A stretch of 64,000 bases of DNA, from NCBI GenBank assembly GCA_019748195.1, contig JAIEPW010000016.1, positions 1 through 64,000 of the forward strand, given 5' to 3'. Source of the stretch: Bryobacteraceae bacterium (GTDB lineage: Bacteria > Acidobacteriota > Terriglobia > Bryobacterales > Bryobacteraceae). The notes below the pieces were generated by a model, which was not told where the DNA came from, did not search any database, and worked only from the letters and a program-made list of their open reading frames with translations. This document shows, piece after piece, positions 33,535 through 41,094 of the stretch (positions are counted from its first letter, which is position 1; each line of letters starts with the position of its first letter). A program made the translations under genes and the position numbers.

Positions 33535-34934
33535 GGCATACCTCTCAGCGGCTCTATTGCAGTTTGCATGCCAGCCGCTGACTCCAGGTAACCCAAGTAA
33601 GTTGAGTCGTTTCGAATCAGCGCGGACAGGATTTCCTGTGCCGGCGCCCACTCGCCGACAATCGGATTCGCGACCAGCGAGAGCGCCGCCGTGTCGCGCG
33701 ACCGCGACACCGCCGCCTCGATCGCCAGGCGCTCCGCCGCTTTCACCGAGATCACCAGCCCGCGTACGGTTTCGGGCAGCGGTCCGGCGGCCACCGGCGA
33801 AGGTCCGAAGCGATTCACCAGGCACGGGACCTCCACCACGTCATCAGCCGCGAGGTCCGGGATCGCTCCGCGGTTGACCACGTTCAGTACGACCCGCAGC
33901 GGCTGCGCGCCCGAAAGGCCGCGCATCGCCTCCACGGCGATGCGGTGATAACCCGTGGCGCCTTCGAACGGATCCCAGTCGTGATCGGGCGCCGCATCCG
34001 CGCCCTCGGCTTCCGCTTCCAGCCGGAGATAGCTGGCGTTCCGGCGATTCAGGTACAAGCGATAGGTATGCAGCGCCGCCGCCGGCTCGCCATCGGCCAC
34101 CTGGCGTTCCATCCGGTGGAGCAGTATCTGATTGAGACGCAACAATTCTTCTCCGCGCGTCGCTCCGGCGCGACGTTGATTGGCGACCGCCGCCCGCTGG
34201 CTGTAGTAGAAGAAAAGATACTCAGTGGGCAGCATTCCCAGCGCTCGGATCAGCGATGGATCGAAAAGCGCGGCGGGGTACAACCGCCGTAGCATGGCGT
34301 CGTCCTGCAGCAGAAACGGCAGGACTTCGGCGCCCAGCAGACTTACCGAGTTCACCCATCCCAGGTGATTCAGCCCGACGTAGCCGCACTCAACATTGGC
34401 GGGCCGTTCGTTCAGCGCCATGGCGACGCGGTGGAACAGTTCCGCCGGCGTATCGCAAATACCGGCTACGCGAACCCCGGTGTGGGTGGCGATCGCCTGG
34501 GTGATCAGGCCGGCAGGATTGGTGAAGTTGAGCAGCCAGGCACGCGGCGCCAGACGTTCCACCAGCCGCGCGTGCTCCAGCGCGATCGGAATAGTGCGAA
34601 GAGCCATCGCAAGCCCACCCGGCCCCGTGGTTTCCTGGCCGGCGTAGCCATGCTCCAGGGTGAGGCGCTCGTCGCGGGCGCGCGCCTCCATTCCGCCGGC
34701 GCGGATGCTGCTGACGGCGAAGTCCGCGTCCTCGATGGCGGCTTCGATTCGAGGCTCGGCCTGTATCTCGATCGCCGAACCGCTGGCGATCTCCCTGCCC
34801 AACGCCGCCATCAGAGCCGCGCGGCCGCGATCCACATCGTGCAGCGCAATCCGCGAAAAGTTCAGGCCGGAATGGACAACGCCGTGCAGCAGCAGAGGGG
34901 TTCGCAGGCCGCATCCGATGACGCACAGCTTCAT
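33531..34934 (-). CDS. Family 4 glycoside hydrolase (6-phospho-beta-glucosidase/alpha-galactosidase type)
   Basis: 467 aa. GH4 enzymes use NAD+ and a divalent metal in an oxidation-elimination mechanism. The features present are the Rossmann start 'KLCVIGCGLRTP', the 'AGGMEARARDERL' region, 'NFTNPAGLITQA', the metal ligand Cys160 in 'GICDTP' and His190 in 'LNHLGW'. The substrate is not readable from sequence; family members act on 6-phospho-glucosides or alpha-galactosides/glucuronides. It overlaps the upstream pfkB-type gene by 4 nt (34931-34934) and the downstream nucleotidyltransferase by 4 nt, so the three are translationally coupled. Cytoplasmic. Confidence 0.9.
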   Translation of the reverse strand: MKLCVIGCGLRTPLLLHGVVHSGLNFSRIALHDVDRGRAALMAALGREIASGSAIEIQAEPRIEAAIEDADFAVSSIRAGGMEARARDERLTLEHGYAGQETTGPGGLAMALRTIPIALEHARLVERLAPRAWLLNFTNPAGLITQAIATHTGVRVAGICDTPAELFHRVAMALNERPANVECGYVGLNHLGWVNSVSLLGAEVLPFLLQDDAMLRRLYPAALFDPSLIRALGMLPTEYLFFYYSQRAAVANQRRAGATRGEELLRLNQILLHRMERQVADGEPAAALHTYRLYLNRRNASYLRLEAEAEGADAAPDHDWDPFEGATGYHRIAVEAMRGLSGAQPLRVVLNVVNRGAIPDLAADDVVEVPCLVNRFGPSPVAAGPLPETVRGLVISVKAAERLAIEAAVSRSRDTAALSLVANPIVGEWAPAQEILSALIRNDSTYLGYLESAAGMQTAIEPLRGMP

Positions 34935-35878
34935 GCCGCGCCGCCTTCCGCGGCTGCGCGCAGCCGGCGAAGTTCTTCGGCGCTCGGGAACCCCGCGATG
35001 CCGCCGAGTTCTCGCGTCGACAACGCGCCGCAGGCGTTAGCGGTTTGCAGGCATTGCTCCGGCCCGTCGCCCCGCAGCCACGCATAGAGGAACCCGGCGT
35101 TGAACGAATCGCCCGCTCCGGTGGTATCGACGCACTCCACCGGGAAGGGATCGGCCAGGTATTCCCTCCGCCTCCACAGCAGCGCCGCTCCCTGGCCGCC
35201 GAGCTTCAGTCCCACCCCGCGAATCCCGCGGTTGCGAAGGGCGCGCAGAATCCGATGCGGACCAACTTCGCCCGAGATCCACTCGCCTTCCTGCTGGTTA
35301 GGGAAGAACATGTCGCAATGCCGCAGCAGGTCGATGGTGTCCGGCCGGGTGAGCCAGCTCATATGCGATTGCACGTCGATGGACACGCGGCACTTTCGCT
35401 CCTTAAGTCTGGCAATCAGGCTGTGATCCAGTTCCGGATCGGGTGCGCAGGCGAAGTGCACATGGCGCGCCGAAGCCAGAATCTCCAGGGACTCCGGACG
35501 CCGCAGCAATCCGGGCAGCCGCTGATTTGCGCCGTAGTAGGTAAAAAAGGCGCGATCCTCCCGCGTCGACACGCTAACCGTCAGCCCGGTGGGCTCCTCC
35601 GGGTCGAATTCGATATGCGCGTTATGAACTCCGCAGCCGCTCAACTTCTCCATCACCCAGCTTCCATCCTGCTGTCCGAGCAGGCCGAGCGCCGTGACGC
35701 GCAACCCCAGCTTGGCCAGCCCGCATGCCGTGATCGCCGCCCCGCCGCCCACATCCCGCCGGAACTTGCGGGCAAACGCCTCCTCACCCAGCTTCGGCAG
35801 TACGTGGAATCCGCTCAGAATCTCGTCGATGAAGAACTCGCCCACAACGGCCACGTCCCGCGTCTTGGTGAGCTTCAT
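34931..35878 (-). CDS. PfkB-family carbohydrate kinase
   Basis: 315 aa. Both PfkB signatures are seen: 'GGGAAITACGLAKLG' near the N-terminus and 'DTTGAGDSFNAGF' near the C-terminus, with the catalytic base Asp257 in GAGDSF. The 'FFPNQQEGEWISG' segment fits a ribokinase-like sugar kinase. First gene of the operon pfkB - GH4 - nucleotidyltransferase - isomerase; it overlaps the GH4 gene by 4 nt. It likely phosphorylates the sugar or its derivative released by, or fed to, the pathway. The 91-nt gap to the divergent glycosyltransferase should hold the operon promoter; no clear consensus is seen. Confidence 0.9.
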   Translation of the reverse strand: MKLTKTRDVAVVGEFFIDEILSGFHVLPKLGEEAFARKFRRDVGGGAAITACGLAKLGLRVTALGLLGQQDGSWVMEKLSGCGVHNAHIEFDPEEPTGLTVSVSTREDRAFFTYYGANQRLPGLLRRPESLEILASARHVHFACAPDPELDHSLIARLKERKCRVSIDVQSHMSWLTRPDTIDLLRHCDMFFPNQQEGEWISGEVGPHRILRALRNRGIRGVGLKLGGQGAALLWRRREYLADPFPVECVDTTGAGDSFNAGFLYAWLRGDGPEQCLQTANACGALSTRELGGIAGFPSAEELRRLRAAAEGGAA

Positions 35879-35969
35879 CCGTGCGATCCGACAGACAAAG
35901 CACGTGCGTCGCCAGACCGCGGAGGCAGCGAAATTGCATTCAGCTTCAGTCCGTAATCAATAACCTCCC

Positions 35970-37070
35970 ATGCAACACACAGTCTTGAGCGTGGCCTACC
36001 CCCTTACGTCTGTAGGTCCGGATGCCGTCGGCGGATCAGAACAAGTGCTGTCGCTCCTGGATCGGGCGTTGAAGGAAGCAGGCCATCGCTCCCTGGTGCT
36101 CGCGGCCGAGGGCTCCCAGGTGTTTGGAGAGCACCTCCCGTCTCCCGCGGCGGCAGGCCATCTGGACGACAAAATCCGGGCGTGGGGGCGGCGCGTTCAT
36201 GGGGAGTTGATCCGGGACACGCTCCAGCGCTATCCGGTCGACCTCATCCACATGCATAGCCTGGACTTTCATGCCTATGTGCCCGGAGGATCGCTGCCGG
36301 TTCTGTCCACGCTGCATCTTCCGCCTGACTGGTACCCGCCACAGATCTTTCAATGGAAACGGGAGCGTTTGTACTTGAACTGCGTCAGCGACTCGCAACG
36401 CAGCCAGTGTCCGCCCAGTTCGCTGCTCTTGCCCACGATCTCGAATGGCATTGAAGTACAGAAATTCACAGTTTGCGAGAAGAAGAAGAATTTCGCGCTC
36501 GCGCTGGGAAGAATCTGCCCGGAAAAAGCATTCGAGCGCGCCCTGCGCGCGTCGAGGAGGGCGCGGGTGGAGGCGATCCTGGCCGGTGAACTCTTCCCGT
36601 ATCCCAAGCACCGCGAATACTTCCGCCGCGAGATTACCCCGCTGTTGGATGCCCGGCGCCGCTTCATTGGGCCGCTGACCTTTTCACGCAAACGCAAGCT
36701 GCTCAGCGAGGCTCGCTGCCTGCTCGTTTCGAGCACGGTGGCGGAAACCAGCTCGCTGGTGGCGATGGAGGCGCTGGCCTCCGGAACTCCAGTTGTGGCG
36801 TTCCGCGCCGGGGCGCTTGGTGAGATCGTCGAACATGGCCGCACCGGCTTCCTGGTGGACAGCATCGAGGAAATGGCGGAGGCAATCCGCGATGTCCGCC
36901 AGCTAAATCCCGTGGAATGCCGCCGTTCCGCGGAGCAGCGGTTCAACGCCGCGAACATGATCCGCTCCTATCTGGATCTCTACGATCAGTTGATTCGCGG
37001 GTCGCGGCATGGCGACTTCAGTCCGCAGCGCAGGAGCGTGTCCGGCGCGTCCTTCCTGGTGGCGCGATGA
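35970..37070 (+). CDS. Glycosyltransferase family 4 protein
   Basis: 366 aa GT-B enzyme. N-terminal domain: 'VAYPLTSVGPDAVGGSEQVL' (donor/acceptor-site loop) and 'LIHMHSLDFHAYVPG'. C-terminal nucleotide-sugar domain: 'NFALALGRICPEKAFERAL', 'RFIGPLTFSRKRKLLSEARC', 'ETSSLVAMEALASGTPVVAF', 'EIVEHGRTGFLV' with the E-x7-E pair. It probably adds a hexose to an exopolysaccharide, lipopolysaccharide or glycolipid; sugars unknown. The stop overlaps the start of the topoisomerase IB gene (ATGA at 37067-37070), which is an unexpected pairing. Confidence 0.88.
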   Translation: MQHTVLSVAYPLTSVGPDAVGGSEQVLSLLDRALKEAGHRSLVLAAEGSQVFGEHLPSPAAAGHLDDKIRAWGRRVHGELIRDTLQRYPVDLIHMHSLDFHAYVPGGSLPVLSTLHLPPDWYPPQIFQWKRERLYLNCVSDSQRSQCPPSSLLLPTISNGIEVQKFTVCEKKKNFALALGRICPEKAFERALRASRRARVEAILAGELFPYPKHREYFRREITPLLDARRRFIGPLTFSRKRKLLSEARCLLVSSTVAETSSLVAMEALASGTPVVAFRAGALGEIVEHGRTGFLVDSIEEMAEAIRDVRQLNPVECRRSAEQRFNAANMIRSYLDLYDQLIRGSRHGDFSPQRRSVSGASFLVAR

Positions 37071-38179
37071 CGTCTGGCGCGATAGAACTGCCGCTCGACC
37101 CCCAGGTATCCGCCGAATTGGTGGGGCTGCGCTATGTCTCCTCCGGCGAGCCCGGCATCACTCGCCGGCGCTCCGGACGGGGCTGGTTGTATCGCAAACC
37201 GGATGGGACGCCGGTGCGCGAGCCGGCGGAACTGGAGCGAATCCGGTCCCTGGTGATTCCGCCCGCCTGGAAAAGCGTTTGGATCTGTGCCCGTGCCAAC
37301 GGGCATCTGCAGGCCGTGGGCATCGATGCCCGGGGACGGCGCCAGTATCGCTACCACGCCCGCTATCGCGAGGTCCGCGACTCCACCAAATTCAATCGCA
37401 TGGCTGCTTTCGGGCGGGTGTTGCCGAAGATCCGCGCGCAAGTGGAGCAGGACTTGAAACTCGGCGGACTTCCGCGGCGCAAGGTGGTGGCGACCGTGGT
37501 CCGGCTGCTGGAAGCGACATCGGTGCGAATCGGAAATGAGGAGTATGCCAAGTCCAATGAGTCGTTCGGGCTGACCACTCTGCGCGACCACCATGTGGAG
37601 ATTGAAGGCCACCGGTTGCGATTCTCGTTTCGCGGCAAGAGCGGCCAGCCCCATGAAGTGGAGATCACCGACCGCCAGCTCGGCAGAATAGTCGCCGCCT
37701 GTCAGGATCTCCCCGGTCAGGAACTGTTCCAGTTCGTGGAAGAAGGCCAGGTCTGCCGCATCTGCTCCGAAGACGTAAACGCTTATTTGAAAGAGGTTAC
37801 GGGCGAGGACTTCACCGCCAAGGACTTCCGGACATGGAATGGAAGCCGGGAAGCGCTCGCCGCTTTCGCCAGGCTGGAGGCGCCCGCAAACCCTACGCAG
37901 CGGAAGAGGTCGATCGCGGCCGTGGTGCGATGCACCGCCGAAGTGTTGCGCAATCGTCCCGCCACCTGCCGGGCCTATTACATTCATCCCGCTGTGTTCG
38001 CGGCTTTTGAAGCCGGGACGATCCAGGAATTTGCGAATTTCCCCGCAGGGTCTTCCGGTCTGAGCGGCGTCGAAGCCGGGTTGATGCAATTGATCGACCG
38101 GCATGTGCCTGCGCTTCCTCTCAAGCCACGCCGCGGGCAGCGCCCTCGCGTGCCAGCGCCACAACGCAAGGCATCCTGA
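37067..38179 (+). CDS. DNA topoisomerase IB (poxvirus-like)
   Basis: 370 aa from ATG 37067. Bacterial/poxviral type IB topoisomerase: 'GWLYRKPDGTPVREP', 'IPPAWKSVWICARANGHLQA', 'RRQYRYHARY' (active-site Arg/Lys region), 'SVRIGNEEYAKSN', 'FTAKDFRTWNGS', and the catalytic tyrosine in 'TCRAYYIHPAVF' (most likely Tyr305). It relaxes supercoils by single-strand cleavage through a 3'-phosphotyrosine. Translationally coupled to the upstream glycosyltransferase by a 4-nt overlap. The C-terminus is basic and Pro-rich. Confidence 0.93.
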   Translation: MTSGAIELPLDPQVSAELVGLRYVSSGEPGITRRRSGRGWLYRKPDGTPVREPAELERIRSLVIPPAWKSVWICARANGHLQAVGIDARGRRQYRYHARYREVRDSTKFNRMAAFGRVLPKIRAQVEQDLKLGGLPRRKVVATVVRLLEATSVRIGNEEYAKSNESFGLTTLRDHHVEIEGHRLRFSFRGKSGQPHEVEITDRQLGRIVAACQDLPGQELFQFVEEGQVCRICSEDVNAYLKEVTGEDFTAKDFRTWNGSREALAAFARLEAPANPTQRKRSIAAVVRCTAEVLRNRPATCRAYYIHPAVFAAFEAGTIQEFANFPAGSSGLSGVEAGLMQLIDRHVPALPLKPRRGQRPRVPAPQRKAS

Positions 38180-38265
38180 TCTCCTGGGACGAAAAATTCT
38201 CCGCCGGACGCGGCACGGCCGCCAATGGACAATCACCTGCTGTAAAGATCGCGGAGGTACCCTGA

Positions 38266-38664
38266 ATGAAAGTCATCGCGACCAGCGTTCACGGGGTGCT
38301 CGACTATTTGGTTGGAATCGCACTCATACTCGCACCGTATCTGTTCGGATTTGAGGACGATCCCGCGTCGGCGAGCGTTGCCCGCATGGTGGGCATCGCC
38401 ATTGTGTCATACAGCCTGTTCAGCCGTTACGAGTGGGGCGTCGTGAAGCTGATTCCCATGAACGTCCACCTGATGCTGGACATGGCGGGCGGCGCCTTCC
38501 TGGCCGTTTCGCCCTGGCTGTTCGGATTCAATAACGCTCCGGCCAATGTTTGGGTCCCGCACGTAGTCGTGGGACTGGCCGCTGTCGTAATCGCTCTTCT
38601 TTCCAGTTCCTCGCCTCGTGACGTTCGCACCCATAGTGCCGGCGTCAGACCGCATGTGAGCTGA
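38266..38664 (+). CDS. SPW-repeat membrane protein
   Basis: 132 aa with about four hydrophobic segments. Two copies of an 'SPW/APYLFGF'-type repeat are visible: 'LGALILAPYLFGFEDDP' (approximate) and 'FLAVSPWLFGFNNAP', matching the SPW repeat family (PF03779). The second copy has the canonical Ser-Pro-Trp. Function unknown; often found near stress and envelope genes. It has a good ribosome site (GGAGGT). It is followed 40 nt later by the MCDYSLH protein pair. Confidence 0.85.
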   Translation: MKVIATSVHGVLDYLVGIALILAPYLFGFEDDPASASVARMVGIAIVSYSLFSRYEWGVVKLIPMNVHLMLDMAGGAFLAVSPWLFGFNNAPANVWVPHVVVGLAAVVIALLSSSSPRDVRTHSAGVRPHVS

Positions 38665-38703
38665 AAGATGTACGTCAGTGAAGTGTTCGAGAGGAGAAGT
38701 TGT

Positions 38704-39138
38704 ATGTGTGACTATTCCTTGCATCTGAATCCGAATCGTTTGGCGACCGAGGGCGAGGTCCTGATCGCGACGCGGTTCCCCGGTGGCTCCATTGGCTTTG
38801 CGTCCGAATCCGAACGCGCGGCCTGGGACGGTGGAGATCGCCGCCCCCTCACCGCCGTCTGCATCCCTCCCGGCGCCCGCCTGAAACTGGATAACATCCC
38901 GTTCATGCTGCAATGGGAGCTCTGTGTTTCCGAATCCGAGGAAGTGACTTTCACCCAGCGCGGCATGGACGCCTGGGCCTATCGCGATTCCATCCGCTTC
39001 ACCAACGGGAAGGAAATTCTGCTGCAGAGGCTGAGCATCGACCAGAAGGCCACCGTTCTGGCGATGTCCAGCGAGCACCTGCACGAGGATCATCACGAGC
39101 ACGCCGAAGCGATTCCAGTGCGGCAGTCCGTCGAGTAA
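38704..39138 (+). CDS. Conserved 'MCDYSLH' protein of unknown function, copy 1
   Basis: 144 aa from ATG 38704, with AGAGGAGA upstream. It begins 'MCDYSLHLNPNRLATEGE' and has 'TRFPGGSIGFAS', 'TAVCIPPGARLKLDNIP', 'EEVTFTQRGMDAWAYRDSI' and 'LLQRLSIDQKATVL'. The same framework recurs in the next gene. I recall this family as conserved in Bradyrhizobium-type and other soil bacteria without a known role. It is probably soluble and cytoplasmic (no signal or membrane segment). The tail is rich in His and Glu ('EHLHEDHHEHAEA'), a possible metal-binding tail that the second copy lacks. Confidence 0.8.
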   Translation: MCDYSLHLNPNRLATEGEVLIATRFPGGSIGFASESERAAWDGGDRRPLTAVCIPPGARLKLDNIPFMLQWELCVSESEEVTFTQRGMDAWAYRDSIRFTNGKEILLQRLSIDQKATVLAMSSEHLHEDHHEHAEAIPVRQSVE

Positions 39139-39156
39139 GGAGAGGAGCCTTCAGCG

Positions 39157-39645
39157 ATGTGCGATTACTCCTTGCATGCGTTTCAAAATCGCCTGGCTAA
39201 AGAAGGCGAAGACCTGGTGCTGACGAGATTCCCGGGCGGTTCGCTCGGATTCGCTTCGCCGGACCAGGTCTCGCCCAGCTCCATCGGAACCTGGTGGGGA
39301 CGCCTGATGACGGCGGCGCGGAACTGGTCCACCAAGGCCCTTCCCGCCACGCGTCGTATGACCGCGGTATGCCTGCCTCCAGGCGCTCGCCTGACTGTAC
39401 ATGAGATCCCCAAGGGACTGCAGCAAGTCCTCGGCGTCGGCAAAACCGAGGAAGTGGTGTTCGCCCAGTTGGGTTGCGAGGCATATACGTATCGCGATGC
39501 CCTTCAGTTCCCGGTGGGGCGTCCGGTGCTCCTGCAGCGTCTGCCCGAACGCCTGCGGGTTACTGTAGTGAGTCTGACGATGCCGGAGCCTCAGGCCCAG
39601 CCGGAAACCGCCGGTGTGGAAATGCCCGAGTGCGAACAGGCTTGA
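39157..39645 (+). CDS. Conserved 'MCDYSLH' protein of unknown function, copy 2
   Basis: 162 aa, starting 18 nt after copy 1 with its own ribosome site (AAGGAGAGG). It is clearly paralogous: 'MCDYSLHAFQNRLAKEGED', 'TRFPGGSLGFAS', 'TAVCLPPGARLTVHEIP', 'EEVVFAQLG', 'YTYRDALQFPVGRPVLLQRL'. It differs by an extra ~28-residue insert around residues 36-65 with 'IGTWWGRLMTAARNWSTK', and by a Pro/Glu-rich tail instead of the His-rich one. The two genes form a tandem pair in one transcript, ended by a hairpin at 39667-39699. Confidence 0.8.
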   Translation: MCDYSLHAFQNRLAKEGEDLVLTRFPGGSLGFASPDQVSPSSIGTWWGRLMTAARNWSTKALPATRRMTAVCLPPGARLTVHEIPKGLQQVLGVGKTEEVVFAQLGCEAYTYRDALQFPVGRPVLLQRLPERLRVTVVSLTMPEPQAQPETAGVEMPECEQA

Positions 39646-39666
39646 TCGGCATGTGGCGCGTGAAGC

Positions 39667-39699
39667 CGCGCCGGCGTCCGAGTCGGGCACGCCGGCGCG
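39667..39699. terminator. Hairpin between convergent genes
   Basis: CGCGCCGGCGT and ACGCCGGCGCG form an 11-bp GC-rich stem around an 11-nt loop, followed by ACTTTCCTC. It sits between the MCDYSLH pair (+) and the acetyltransferase (-), so it may serve both. Confidence 0.6.
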
Positions 39700-39706
39700 A
39701 CTTTCC

Positions 39707-40294
39707 TCAACGGTTTGCCAGCATTTCCTGAAGCCGCGCTTTCACGGCGGGCCAATCCTCGTCCGTGATGCTGAACCATACGGAATCGCGGACACGTCCG
39801 CTGGCCGTGATCATGTGCTTCCGGAAAATCCCTTCCTCCTTGGCGCCCAGGCGGGCGATCGCCTTCCGGCTGCGTTCGTTCAGGACGTCCGTCTTGAACT
39901 CTACCCGCAAGCACCCCAAAGCCTCGAAGGCGTGCCGCAGCAGCAAATACTTGGATTCGGTGTTCACCGCGGTGCGCTGCCAGGGCAGGCCGTACCAGGT
40001 GCTGCCGATCTCCAGCCGCCGGTGTGCCCTGGCGATGGACATGTAGCGGCTGCATCCTGCCACCTTGCCGCCGGCCAGATCGATCACCGCGAACGGGATC
40101 GACTCTCCCGCCTCCTGCTCGCGCAGAGCGGCGGCAATGTAGTTCGCCATTCCCGCCGCGTCCGCCACCTGCGAGGCAGTCCACTTCCAGATATCGGGCT
40201 CCAGGCCGATCTCCAGCAACCCGCCTTCGTGAGCCGGAGACAATGGTTCCAGCCGCACGTGCCTGCCGGTGAGAGTTACGGGTGTCCAGTCCAT
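39707..40294 (-). CDS. GNAT family N-acetyltransferase (RimJ/RimL-like)
   Basis: 195 aa. The RimJ/RimL branch of GNAT is shown by 'GRHVRLEPLSPAHEGGL', 'IPFAVIDLAGGKVAGCSRYM', 'RLEIGSTWYGLPWQRTAVN', 'ESKYLLLRHAFEALGCLRVEFK', and 'NERSRKAIARLGAKEEGIFR'. The acceptor is unknown (ribosomal protein N-terminus, antibiotic or small amine). It is divergent from the next gene, with 44 nt between the starts. Confidence 0.9.
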   Translation of the reverse strand: MDWTPVTLTGRHVRLEPLSPAHEGGLLEIGLEPDIWKWTASQVADAAGMANYIAAALREQEAGESIPFAVIDLAGGKVAGCSRYMSIARAHRRLEIGSTWYGLPWQRTAVNTESKYLLLRHAFEALGCLRVEFKTDVLNERSRKAIARLGAKEEGIFRKHMITASGRVRDSVWFSITDEDWPAVKARLQEMLANR

Positions 40295-40338
40295 TCCGTC
40301 ATTATCCCAGGCGGCGCGCGGTTGGTATTCTCAAAAAG

Positions 40339-41094
40339 ATGCGATTCGCCCCAGCGCTGCTCGGAGTTCTTTTGTCCGCCTCCGAGGCGCCTCCGGAAGA
40401 TGCCGTTCGCCGTTCCGCCGAGGCCTTCTCGCGCAACCGCCAGGCAGCGCGAGACTACGTTTACCGGGAGGACATCCGCATCGGCCTGCGCGATCCCGCC
40501 GCCGGCTTCGTCCCGCTCGATGTCCGCGCCTACGAGGTGACTCTGGTGAAAGGTGCGCCTTTCTTCCGGCTCGTCGAAGCCGGCGGAACCGCTGTTCCGG
40601 AAGCGGTGGCCCGCAAGGAACAATCGCGGCTGGAGCAGTTCTCGCGGGATCGCCGCCGCGGGGAGCCCGGCCGAGGCCGCCGCTTCGTGCTGGACTACTC
40701 CACCATCGCCGAAACACACGACACCGTATTTGTGGGCAGCCACGAATCCGGCGGTCGCCCCTGTTGGGTTTTCGACGCCGTGCCCATGCCCGGCACACGC
40801 GCCCGGAGCGAGCATTCGCAATGGCTACGCGTTAACCGGCTCCGAGCGTGCATTGATCGCGCCACCCTGCATCCCGTCCGTATAGACACCTGGCAGGGCG
40901 GCTCCTGGAAGGGAGCGCCTCACGGCACCGAATCTTCTCGCGTCTACCACCTGGTCGGCGCGGTGTGGCTACCCGAATGGATGGAACTGCGCCAGCCGCG
41001 CTCGCCCGGCGCCTGGAACGTCACCGAGCAGCGCTACTCAAACTATCGCAAGTTCGCCGCCGAATCGGCCGTCCGGTTCGCTCCGCCTCGCTGA
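40339..41094 (+). CDS. Predicted secreted protein of unknown function
   Basis: 251 aa from ATG 40339. A short signal peptide ('FAPALLGVLLSASEA') is followed by a region reminiscent of outer-membrane lipoprotein-sorting-like or 'DUF1571-like' soluble proteins: 'RQAARDYVYREDIRIGLRD', 'AYEVTLVKGAPFFRLVEAGG', 'CWVFDAVPMPG', 'LRACIDRATLHPVRIDTWQG', 'VWLPEWMELRQP'. The alternating strand pattern (curved sheet) is suggestive of a LolA/LolB-type fold, but I do not claim it. It overlaps the following glycosyltransferase gene by one base (TGATG). Confidence 0.7.
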   Translation: MRFAPALLGVLLSASEAPPEDAVRRSAEAFSRNRQAARDYVYREDIRIGLRDPAAGFVPLDVRAYEVTLVKGAPFFRLVEAGGTAVPEAVARKEQSRLEQFSRDRRRGEPGRGRRFVLDYSTIAETHDTVFVGSHESGGRPCWVFDAVPMPGTRARSEHSQWLRVNRLRACIDRATLHPVRIDTWQGGSWKGAPHGTESSRVYHLVGAVWLPEWMELRQPRSPGAWNVTEQRYSNYRKFAAESAVRFAPPR

